Program-made: the position numbers and the translations under genes | Assembly: GCA_001051155.2 (NCBI GenBank) | Contig: JYIP02000005.1 | Span: forward strand, 1,736,001-1,800,000 | Origin: Chrysoporthe austroafricana | Taxonomy: Eukaryota > Ascomycota > Sordariomycetes > Diaporthales > Cryphonectriaceae | Length of the DNA: 64,000 nucleotides | Direction: 5' to 3' | Part shown: piece by piece, positions 32,901-42,703 of the stretch | How the letters are laid out: each line of letters begins with the position of its first letter | Numbering within the stretch: position 1 is the first letter of the stretch | The notes under the pieces: generated by a model | Database searches by the model: none | What the model saw: the letters and a program-made list of their open reading frames with translations, nothing else | What the model was told of the DNA's origin: nothing

Positions 32901-33901
32901 CCAGGGCGTCAACACCATCGCATTTTACAGATCTCCTCTCCGTTGCCAAGGCACCCGAATTCAGCGCCTGGACTTCGATACCACCCTCGTAAGCAGCAGC
33001 CAGCACGTTGCCGCATGGAGACAGGGCAATGGCGCGAGGGCTGTGGTCGAGGATGATAGACTGGGTATGTTTCGGAGGGGTCTGTGTGAGGTCGTAGAGG
33101 TCGACCTGCATCTCACTCAGGAGCACGGCAAGCAAGGAGCCATCGTCCTTGATGCAGGTCGAAACGGGCCGCCGTAGAATCTTCAGCTCCCTCTCTACAG
33201 AAATCGTGGGACCGCGGAGGTCGATGATGTGGATCCGTGACGAGTTGTAGGCGAGCAGATAGTGGCCCTTTGGCGACGGGCTGAAGGCCATGCCGTCCCC
33301 GCCAGGGCACGAGGAGGAGCTGATCGAGTTGGAAACGAGCTTGATCTCCGTATGGTTGGGACGTAGGTATGCGGCGAACAGATTGCGCTTGACCTCACGG
33401 GCGAAGAGCCTCCTCAGCTCCGGCAGGTCCTCCTGCTTCCCGTCAGGCGCCCTCTTATGGCTTGCCGAATAGGAGGCACACCTCATCAGCTGGGTCGCGT
33501 AGAGATGACCCTGTTGCGATGCGCGCCGCCATTTCGAGTTGAGCAATATCAAGGATGCGAACGCGTCCGGGTCGGCAACTGCCAGGATCCTAGTTCATCG
33601 TGCCAACTGTCAGTCACTCTCGCGGAACCGCGCCGTGGCCCAAGCATGACAAGAAGGAAAATGCGCCTCACTGTTGGATGATCTCCTCGGGTAACTCATG
33701 GAAGGCGGTTGGCTGGGGGTCATCGTCAACCAAGTCGTCGTTCTCGAAATCCGAGTCGGTCATTATGGGCGGTTTCTCAATCGAGGGCCGCCTAGGGCCG
33801 GTCTCGTCGACGGCGGCGGCGACAACCTCATTAGCAGAGACCTGCGACATGGCTGCACAGATGGGGGAGGTCGGCCGCGGTTGGGTCGCGCGGTGGCTCA
33901 T
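29908..33901 (-). CDS. F-box protein with WD-like region and C-terminal CaaX box, 1303 aa
   Basis: Two exons, complement(29908..33589, 33672..33901). The 82-bp intron splits the F-box: exon 1 ends in AFHELPEEIIQ, exon 2 continues ILAVADPDAFASLILLNSKW. After the F-box (about 65-115) comes a WD40-like beta-propeller region to about residue 480 (IHIIDLRG, VDLYDL, PRAIALSPCGNVLAAAYEGG). A long Pro/Ser/Thr-rich disordered region follows, with PPxP stretches. The tail has a polybasic patch (KKKGWRPSRSKSRRAKRSR) and ends CVVM, a CaaX prenylation motif. F-box proteins recruit substrates to SCF ubiquitin ligases; the tail suggests anchoring to a membrane. The substrate is unknown, and the F-box call rests on the motif alone. 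Confidence 0.8.
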
Positions 33902-35458
33902 AAGCAGGGAGTCTGCGCATTGATCTCACTCCATTCTCGACGGTGGGGTTTGCCGTGATTCAGGATACCATCCGTAAAGTAAAACCAGAGGATCAAGTTG
34001 GCTGTCCTTTTCTGGGGCAGAAGAGACGGACAAGGCTTGCGCGGCGGGCTAGGGTGTGCGCTGCGGTCCACCCAACGAGAGATACAGCGGCCGGGAGCGC
34101 GACAAGGAACAGATAGTCGAGGCAAGACAGGAGACAGACAGGTCGCCCCTCATACGGAGGCGGCAGATGAGGCAGAGAAGGTATGTGGCTCCTTGTAGAG
34201 AGGACCTGGTGCTGCTGCATGCATATGTGTTGAGGGATGGAGGGGAGCGGACGGGCAGGCGGCAGCTGGCTGCCGGCACGATCACATTCCCATATGCATG
34301 TGGTGCAGGCGAGGTCTGGAATCTGCAGGAGGAGGTGGTGGTGGTTACGGAAGACGTTGGAGGTCCAGTTTGGGCTCGTCTCAATAGAGGGAGAGGGTCG
34401 CTGACATGCAGTTGATTGAGGCGGAGGCCCACAGAGCTGCGAGGAACGACGGGGCCTGGGACCTGGCACCCTGGGACCTGGGTGCTGGGTGCCTGGGGCG
34501 TGGGTCCTGGGGCCCTTTCCACGCCGCCTTCAACCCTTTAGCTTCCCGCCAGGCCCGCTAGGCCCGCCAGGCCCGCCAGTAAGCCCTACGTGTCCAATCA
34601 GGATCAGGGGAGCGTGCGGCGAGGCAGGGGTTACTGACTACCTGCAGGCAGCTGCAACCTGTGGCTTCAGCTTGTCCACCCAATCAGCTCTAGGGTCGAG
34701 GTACAGCCTCCCTCCTCCTCCCCCTTCTCTTTTTCTTCTTTTCTTCTCCTCCTGCAGACCTTGGGTGGTCAAATACTTAAGAAACGGAACGTTCTTCTCC
34801 CTCCCTCCCCCCACAATCCATCCTGGTGTTCCTCCCAGGAACACAGGTGGAGAGACGAGGTCTGTCTCAAGCGTCCCGACAGATAATGAGCCAACATCAG
34901 ACGAACGAACCCTGGACCCGCCGATGGCAGATGTTAGGCAGTACTTGCTAACAGTAGACGTCGCGCCCAACACCCCCACTTCCAGGTACTTTGGTATCAC
35001 CTGTCCCCAGTACTATCTGTCTACGTAGTATCTATGATACCCCCAAATACGGAAATAGAGAGCCCCAGCAAGGGCGCCCGTGCTGTACGCTACCAGTTAC
35101 TATGTATGACCGCGGGAGGTCGCAGCTGTACGGCCATAGTGTGCTCTCGGAAGCTTGCGATATTGGAAGGAAGCAGGAGGATTCTCTGGGCTCCACCCAG
35201 ACAAGAGATCGGCATCTGACAACTGATGAGCCAGGTAGAACCATTATCCATAGTTTCGTACTCTGTGCAGACAAGGCACATCAATCGCAGGTAGGAGCGT
35301 TACTCACAAGGCCCTCGGAGATTCGAATGTCTAGCGTCAAAGGGACCATCAAAGGGCTCACGGAGACTAGCAAAAAAGAGAAGGAAAAAAAAATCCCCCA
35401 GCCCGGTCGGGCGGCTCTGGGGTGCCCGGTGGTGGCGGGTCAGATTGCTGCATACTAC

Positions 35459-35570
35459 TAAGTACAGTAAGTAGTCCTGCGTAGTAGCCTTGCCAAAGTG
35501 CCATCCACGCGCTGTCGTACAGTTTTACTAAGGAATATCAGGACTACCTAGGTACTTACTACTGTGTACT
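35459..35570. repeat. Imperfect inverted repeat in TAC-rich promoter-like DNA
   Basis: The left arm around 35459-35477 (AAGTACAGTAAGTAGTCC) has an imperfect reverse complement at 35541-35570 (GGACTAC, a short insertion, then CTTACTACTGTGTACT). The segment is unusually rich in GTAC/TACTA words, a style common in intergenic DNA of Sordariomycetes. Confidence 0.6.
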
Positions 35571-35604
35571 ACCATACGAGAAGATGGTCGTACTACTGGG
35601 TACG

Positions 35605-35612
35605 TATATAAG
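35605..35612 (+). promoter_or_regulatory. TATA-box candidate
   Basis: TATATAAG at 35605-35612, just after the TAC-rich inverted repeat and before a CT-rich stretch resembling a fungal 5' UTR. It may start a transcript covering the possible coding relic at 35956-36323. Support is sequence resemblance only. Confidence 0.35.
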
Positions 35613-35955
35613 TACCAAGCGGCGCTAGCCCCGATAGGTTCCACCCTTCATACCCAGTAATCGCAGCGTCTGACAGCCGGATCGTCTGACGACTATAATT
35701 AGCACCCACTTTTGACACCTCTTCACGACAGCCTCATCATTGGTAAGCTTTTCTGCGCCGCACACACAGACCAACACCACACGCAGCCTCGAGACTCGTA
35801 CAGAGTGACAGCAGGGCCCTTATCGCGCCGCCGATTTCTGCTGCGCCACAATTACAGCGCCCGGCTTCTCTCCGCCGCGGTGCTCCATCGTACATGCCTA
35901 GGTAACCGGGCACTTAGATGTGGCGCCGAGCGGCACGTAGCTCTTTCGGAAACCT

Positions 35956-36323
35956 GTGCGAGCTTCTGAGGAGCCGTCGCTCTCGCAGCAGCAGCAGCAG
36001 CCCGTGCCAGGCGGTCTCACAATTCGCCTGTCTGTATGGTCTCTGTCTCCTCACCGCACATCCCGGAGCCCCCAGTTGGGGCTTATGTACGGCATCCGTG
36101 TATTCCTATGTCTCACATGGGACCCGGTGCGCCAGCAGAAGCGAACTTGGGCCTCCTATCGCCCCCTGCTACAGGCCCTGTGGACTGGCACCTCCGGACT
36201 AACCCGCATCTCCTCTCGGTGACTCCTTCCGGTCTCCATCCGCTTGCGGCCACCAGGCCGATGGATCTACATGATACAAGAGAGCTGCGTGCTGAAAATC
36301 TCATCTCACGCTGCCATCAATGA
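35956..36323 (+). pseudogene. Possible coding relic
   Basis: Two overlapping frames look protein-like and would be joined by a frameshift near 36030: the first with a Gln run after SLS (from a GCA-type triplet repeat near 35983), the second with PEPPVGAYVRHPCIPMSH, then GLLSPPATGPVDW and a stop at 36321-36323. Composition resembles the low-complexity part of a fungal transcription factor, but no DNA-binding domain is present. It could be a broken gene, an unspliced exon or chance. Confidence 0.25.
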
Positions 36324-39300
36324 CCGGGTAGCAGATATAGCATGACCGAACCGAAGTCCTCAACAGTTGCGACCTAGGCGCGCGCTGCCGTCGACCCTCC
36401 CGGTCTCCATCGTCATCGAGGATCGGAAACCCTGTCCGCGTCCTGCCGGGCCCACGCCGCACCCCGTGCCGAGCTGAACTTCCCTCGCCCCCTCTCCCGT
36501 TGCATTGGATCTCAACTCGGTCCGTTTCTAGATGACCCTCGTCACCCAGCGCCAGACGGGTACAATGAGCTCCTTGCCACATCGGGAGGTCCTCTACTGC
36601 GCATGACGATGACAGGTTGCACCAGCTGACCGACCTAGAGCGACCACTCGTGAAGGAGACATAGCGGGAAGACTTGTATCTGTTCCGGGAAAGATAGAAT
36701 CCCCAGCTTAACTCCCCCGGCCACCCCCCTCCCGCCTTAGCATGCGCACCAGACTATATTCCCTTCACTGCATAAGCAAGGATCCGTCTGTTGAAACTGG
36801 GAACACATCGTGCAGGTCCGGTTCGCGAGAACAACGACACGGCATAAATCTTGGACCATCAAAGCTCCGATAGTGCTTAACCCCAGCTGGCAAGTGCGTT
36901 CGATCTCCTTGCTACTGCTGATTATTACTGCCGTGGGCTGGGATCGTGAAACATGCAACAGCCAGCTCGGCGGGAGCAGCCGAACAGGCAGCATCTTGCA
37001 ACAAGAATAATGTGTCCAATGCCGTGGATAAGTCGGGCGGCCTACATCTGGTCACTCCTGTAGATATTGTATGGGGGTTGGGCCAAGTGTGGGTGGTCTG
37101 ATTTAGCCGCCGGCCTGTGGTCACGGATAACTGTCTGCGCTGATCCGGAGGTGATGTGCTTGGATCTGTCTGAAGCCAGACCACATCGACGAGGATCCTA
37201 TGAGGTAGGCGGTCCATGATGTCGGTCGGATCCATAGAGGGCCTATGCCGCAAGGGCAGATTGGGAAAAATCCTATCTTGCTGTTTCTCGAGCTCACTCA
37301 GTCCCGTCCATCTAGGCGTAGGGAACAGCCAAGAATCCAACAAGAGTTTCGGACACAATATACAGAAAGAAAGGAAAGTTCTGATTCTGGGCAATTTAGT
37401 TACTAATTGAAAAAGGAAACATGTTTCACAACACCTGCAAAGATCACACTGGAAACAGAGCCCCCAACGCCCCCTTGGGGCCCTTCCACCAAGCCGTAGA
37501 AAGAGATACTAGAAGGGAAAAACAAAGAGATCCCCCCACTGTGTTGTCTGCTGCCCCTGGTCATATTCCTTTTCAAAAGGAATAAGTGACAGAACAGAGA
37601 ATAAGGGAAGATGTACAGTCGATCCTACCCCCGCCCCCGAGGAAGCATTCGTGACACACACATACACACACACCGACTCCGCCCCCTTGCAAAAGTGCCC
37701 AGCTCCTCCAGACGATAGTTCCTTCGTCTGAGGGAAGGAGGCGGCTAATAGGACTCGACTGAAAAGCTAATGCTAAAGTTAAGCGCTAGTGTAACTGTGT
37801 GTGAGATCCATAGCGTCAAGCTTACTCCTGCTATAATGCCTGGTGAGATTTCCATTACTCCGGTTGACGCCCGGCAATTCACATTGCTGCTTATAATAAC
37901 TGCCAAACTCACTGCAATCAGTCAGTTCCCAGAAGAGCATACTTAAAAACGTATTTTATGAAGCATATGCAAGGTTTCTATCAACCAGCTCTGGACTAGA
38001 TAGTGAAAATAAGTTAACGCCTCAATATACATGCTGACGAAACATAATATAGCAAATAATACGGCTGGAGAAATCGTTCCCCCCCCCCTTCCCCCCTTTT
38101 TTCCTCCTTTAAACACAGTGTCTAACCCGTCGAAACCGACCGGATAGTTATCAAATTGAGAGCAGTCGTAATTACACCGTCATAATGCGCAAAAGCTTGT
38201 ATGTTGACAGAAGATTTAACGTTCCGAAAGGCACCATACGGGCTTATGAAGCGATGAAAGAACTTTTGCGAAAGAGTATTCTGTTTAAAATTGTCAGTCG
38301 TGTGAATGACAGCTGGATAATAAGGTTAAGTTCGTTGACTGCTAACACAAAAGCTGGAAAAGTGAAAACTGTTAGTAAGGTGTAGCGTATCGATCGGTGC
38401 TCATCCGCTAGGAGCTGAACGCTCAGTATTGCTGGCATAAGAAAACCTTGCAGCAAGCCGCAGAAGGCTGGGCAATAGGACCAGCTCGTATGCTCCTATA
38501 ATACTCAGTCCTTGCAAAGACAGAAAGATATATCACAAATCAAGTGAGCTGCATTTTGATTCAGATACTTTAGTATTTGTCTGACAAGCACAAGCAACCT
38601 CGCGGAAGAACTGTCCTCAGGTCTCTGAAGACTACTTAGGCAACTGGGAACAGGGACTATAGGAGCTGCAATATTCATAGTACGTAGTTTTCACCGCAAC
38701 GACAAGCATTACACTAGGGAAGTGGGCCATTACAATAATGAGATGGGTTAGGGGAATGGGCAGGCGGCGGCTTGTCCTTGTAGAGGACTCTTAATTTGTG
38801 GAGTCAACGGGTCTCAAGAGAGATAGCGTACGGCCTCCTTACTTCAGTAATCAAACGTAGATTTGACAGCGCAGGGATATCGAGTCTAGCATCGCGTCGT
38901 CTCCACAGCACTTCAAAGCTCCAGCCCGAGGAATAGAGGGGGGGGGGAGGTTCTCGCAAGACGGCTATAGCAACCCATCGAATGCTTCAGACCTCACTTT
39001 TCGAATCTGCAAACCTCGGATTTCAAAGAGGGCGATGACTTAGCCGTAGTCCGGCGATCCTCGGGCGCGAGGTTCCTGTGAGCGCCACAGCAGTGGCGGG
39101 ACCTCGGGCTCGTTCGCCTGTCCGATTCCAAGGACGCTTTTTTCTTAGCTCAGCTTATCGCTCTTGGGACGAAGAAAGGCAACCAGGGGGCCGCATCATC
39201 GATGTTCTGCCCACGGAGATGATACGTCCGACCGCAACTTACGGAACTGTTCATGGGCCTGCCAGCCATCACTCAGTCTATAGCCAAAGAATTAGGTGGG

Positions 39301-40196
39301 TAAATGCTTCAAGCATGGGAAGAGCGGGCTTTTTTGAGGATTTTGCTGTTCGTCGCGTCAGGCTTGGCGAGCTACGTCGGCGGTGCTAAGAGGTTGGCAT
39401 ATTACTGGGTTCGCGCCAAGAATGGCCAGCGCGCTGTGCTAGGAAACAGAGTAGTATCCTATCACTGCCTGCTTCAACGAGAAAGGCAAGCGACAAGTCA
39501 TGAATCAGTCATTCAGCACAAAGACCCACTGTCTGCAAAGTCAAATCGTGTACTGGGTACCATGAAGCAGACGCCAACTGCGCTCTTCGACCAGCCATAC
39601 AAATGTCTCTCTATCATAGGTTCGAACAGCCATCATGAGCTCCCAAACGTTGATTTATAATTACATTGTACGCTCGCAAAAATTCCTGGCTGTCGGCTCT
39701 AAGATGAATAACTTTGCCTGACTAATTCAGCCCTTGTTGTGGCTACCGTGATAGACGGATGATTATAATCACTGGCTTCATGCTCTATAGTCAGCATCTA
39801 TAAATCCACTTCGAAACATACACACACACACCTTCTAACTACGTTCGGTTATCGCTATTTGGATCGCATCATTTGGTATGGATATAGACTCAGGCGATCT
39901 AGCTGAATCAAGATCGCCACCAATTGAAAACCTGGGAAGCTATAGAAACTTCGGGAACGACTTGATGGCGAGTGTAAGCCTGATTCGGGAGGCCGAAGAG
40001 CGAATGCGAAGTGCGGAGGTTCGCGTTCGTATTAGTGCCGGCCAGTCACGTTGCTCTGCCAGCATCGATGCATACTGTGCAGATTACTAATGGAGCCCTA
40101 GAATCGACATCGTCATAAAGCATCGAGCTACCCCACGCGCATGTTCGAGGCCTTCTGTGCTGGTGATCTGCAGACTGACTTGCTCCCAAAGACAAG

Positions 40197-41195
40197 ATGG
40201 TCAACCTCTCAGTCGTTCGAGACTTCAACAAGTCGCTGAAATCGTCTACGCCTAGCCTCACGGCAGTCGTGACTGGCGGAACAAGCGGCATTGGCCGCGG
40301 TTTCCTTTCTGCCCTCGCCGCCAGTATCAGTACGCCGAAGGTTTACATCGTCGGCCGCAAACAAGATGTCCTCGACTCTATTGTTCAGGACCTTCAACGC
40401 ATCAACTCCTCCGGCCAGTATATACCCATCCTGACCGGGGATCTCACCCTCCTCTCGGAAGCGAAGAAAGCTGCTTCCTCGATAAAATCACGGGAGACAG
40501 CCATCGACTTGTTGTTCTTGTCGACTGGGTACCTGAATTTCGGCCCGCGGGATGAAAGCAGCGAGGGTCTCGATAAGCTGACCTCAATCCGGCATTATTC
40601 CCGTGCGCTGTTGACGATTGAGCTGCTCCCTCTCCTCGAAGCCGCACCCTCGCCGCGCGTCGTGTCCGTGCTGGCCGGGGGCCACGAGACGAAAATCTTC
40701 CCGGATGACCTGCTCCTGAAGTCACCAGCTAACTACAGCTTCGCGAACGCAGCTGGCGTGGCGGCGTCTTACATTACCATGTCGATGGAGCAGATGCACA
40801 AGCAGCACCCCAAGATCAGCTTTGTCCACGCGTACCCGGGACTGGTGCGCACCAATATCCTCAACAGCGAGCACATCGGCGGAGCGACCAAGTTCATTGT
40901 GAACAAGCTCGTGTTGCCTACCATCGGGAGGTTTGTGTTCGTGTCCCCAGAGGAGTCGGGCGAGAGGCTGCTGTTCACGGCGCTCAACCCCACCTTCGGC
41001 GTCGGCAGTGCCAAGCAAGGTGATATGGCGTTGGGTTCGAACGGGGAGGCTGGTAGTGGCGTCTATATTGTGAACGAGAAGCAGGAAGCGTTGCAGAATA
41101 CCGAGGTGCTGTCGAACCTGAGATCTCAGGGTTTGGATGTCAAGATCTGGGAGCACACAGTCGATGAGATTAACAGGATCGTACCTAAGCAGTAG
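40197..41195 (+). CDS. Short-chain dehydrogenase/reductase, atypical active site
   Basis: A 332-residue intronless protein with a Rossmann fold. The cofactor motif TGGTSGIG is at residues 26-33, and IVGRKQDVLD after the second strand carries the Arg that suits NADPH. The catalytic Ser is probably S157 (RVVSVLAGG). Where the canonical YxxxK tetrad should be, the sequence reads Y180-S-F-A-N184 with no Lys four residues on. HAYPGLVRTNI follows, as in many fungal SDRs. The missing Lys suggests a changed mechanism or a non-catalytic role; I recall a fungal SDR subgroup with a similar YSxxN pattern. The substrate is unknown. Confidence 0.85.
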   Translation: MVNLSVVRDFNKSLKSSTPSLTAVVTGGTSGIGRGFLSALAASISTPKVYIVGRKQDVLDSIVQDLQRINSSGQYIPILTGDLTLLSEAKKAASSIKSRETAIDLLFLSTGYLNFGPRDESSEGLDKLTSIRHYSRALLTIELLPLLEAAPSPRVVSVLAGGHETKIFPDDLLLKSPANYSFANAAGVAASYITMSMEQMHKQHPKISFVHAYPGLVRTNILNSEHIGGATKFIVNKLVLPTIGRFVFVSPEESGERLLFTALNPTFGVGSAKQGDMALGSNGEAGSGVYIVNEKQEALQNTEVLSNLRSQGLDVKIWEHTVDEINRIVPKQ

Positions 41196-42016
41196 TAATT
41201 GGCTCTAAGGAAACTCAACCTAGAATGGAATAACTTACGATTACATATATATGAATTAATTTTTCCAAATTCAGCGGACTGACGCCTGATCCCGTAGACC
41301 CAGAAGAATTTCGATTACAAATTTAGACAAGTCTTATTTTTTTCTTATTTACTCATGTTCTCTGCAGTCAAGATAGATAGTACTAAGTTCGTGCTCCTCT
41401 AAGGGCTCTGAATGGCAGCGGTCTTCTCCAGATTGTTACGAGCCAGCATTTGTTCGGTGTAGGGCGATGGGCGTGAAACCGCTATCATTGTCACCGTAAT
41501 TGAGCGAGATGCGGGTTCCGGCTTCACATAGGCCGATTACGTGTTGCCCTCATCCGACAGAAGCGCATTTGCTACCTTGTCGCCGACCTTGACACTATCT
41601 ACTTAGGTAGTGTCAGTCTGAGAGAGTCGAAACCGAGTCCGGCCAGGATGAGGAGTTTACTCTTGCAAGAATCCTGTTGAGAGTCTCACTGAGGAACTCT
41701 TACTTAATTAATCATGACCGTGTCGCAATGATCACCCCAGAGGTTCAAGGCAGGGCTAGTAAAGTATTTCCAGGCCTGGAAAGGGCTCGGAAGGGCCGCA
41801 ATTAAAGACACGGATCCTCCACAATACAACGTCCAGATCACCAAGACCGAGAAGTTCAAGCCGGAGGGGTCGAGTCCGAGGCTCAGAAATACAAGTCTGA
41901 GGTTCTCAAGCCTGTCCTGTGAAAATTCGACGCCGAGTTGAATCCACAAGTCTGCCGTGTCCGGATGAGTTAGGTTATGATATTAACTTTTGCAGGGATC
42001 GTCATGGATCAAATCC
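41196..42016. other. Intergenic region with gene relics
   Basis: About 820 bp between the SDR gene and the tRNA. It contains the ankyrin-like relic listed separately and, at about 41700-41950, further coding-like fragments (for example YNVQITKTEKFKPEGSS on the plus strand) broken by stops. No intact gene is supported. Confidence 0.45.
41395..41550 (-). pseudogene. Ankyrin-repeat-like relic
   Basis: Reading the minus strand from about 41550 downward gives GQHVIGLCEAGTRISLNYGD, then NDSGFTPIALHRTNAGS and a stop. The GFTPIAL segment after an ‘LLEAGAxI’-like helix resembles one ankyrin repeat (…LLLEAGA…GxTPLxxA…). A neighbouring frame then continues ARNNLEKTAAIQSP. No long open frame contains it, so it appears to be a decayed fragment. 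The match is judged by eye and is weak. Confidence 0.3.
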
Positions 42017-42101
42017 GGTCCTATGGCCTAATGGTAAGGCGTCAGATTTCGGGTATGCGTGCCACCTCTGAAGATTGTGGGTTCGAATCCTACTGGGATC
42101 G
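42017..42101 (+). tRNA. tRNA-Arg (anticodon TCG) with a 13-nt intron
   Basis: All arms can be folded by hand. Acceptor GGTCCTA pairs with TGGGATC (42017-42023 with 42094-42100; two G:U wobbles). The D arm is GCC...GGC, the anticodon stem TCAGA/TCTGA (42042-42046 with 42067-42071), and the T arm GTGGG-TTCGAAT-CCTAC. The stretch between the anticodon stem halves is 20 nt, so a 13-nt intron (42053-42065) fits at the canonical position after base 37, leaving loop TTTCGGC with anticodon TCG at 42049-42051. A T run just after the gene (42103-42106 and beyond) is a Pol III terminator. The discriminator is G at 42101. Confidence 0.88.
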
Positions 42102-42703
42102 CTTTTGCCATTTTGCTTTTTTGGCCTACCTCCCGTTCTTTGTTGTCATACCCAGCGCGAGATGCTATAGTACATGGTATGTTGAAGCTCATATATGGAG
42201 AAGTTCTGTCATTAGAGCGAGAGGTGCGGGTTACCAGCCAGCTGCGCTGGCTCATGCTCTAGCCAGAACTATATAATTCGGTAGTTATCATACTGTACTC
42301 CGTACATCCGTACTAGTTTCTAAGTATACAGCCAGACCAGTCCTCTCATTGTCAAAAGAGGGGGCGTAAAACCCACCGCCATCCCTATGAGTATGCTGAG
42401 ATTGCAGAGGACGTCTACGACCGTCGTGAATTTTCTGTAGGCCGGGAAGCTGCACGCAGGGCCTTCAGCAAGTCCACAGCCATTTAATTTAGCCTGCCAA
42501 ATGCACGTGGCAACGCGTCTCATCGCCGACGCGCCTGCATCCCTGCAGGGGCGTGTCTTTCCCTCTCACCAAACCCCGCCCTCGACAGACTCCCGACGTC
42601 AACGACCCTAACTAACGTGACGACTGATTCATCCATCAACAAGACTTGACCGTTGGCCCCGCCACAGGTCCCAACACTAAATGACTCAGTTCTAAATCTC
42701 ACA
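42102..42703. other. Intergenic region between tRNA-Arg and apn1
   Basis: About 600 bp. It begins with the Pol III T-rich terminator and ends with the CT/AC-rich 5' leader of the endonuclease gene. No further gene is seen. Confidence 0.5.

Larger units (their letters stand above)
33902..40196. other. 6.3-kb gene-poor region
   Basis: This stretch lacks a convincing intact gene. It contains GC-rich short repeats (34450-34512 with CTGGGACCTGG phrases; 34546-34580 with GCCAGGCCC phrases), a TAC-rich inverted-repeat segment and TATA site near 35450-35612, a possible coding relic at 35956-36323, (CA)n runs near 37652 and 39821, and C and G homopolymers near 38081 and 38938. The ORFs at 38185, 39304 and 39878 are 60-120 codons long, match no family I know, and were not annotated as genes. 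Confidence 0.5.

Noticed and set aside
34489..35028. Collagen-like Pro-Gly frame
   Set aside because: It comes from short GCCAGGCCC-type DNA repeats and has no further protein-like sequence or splice support.
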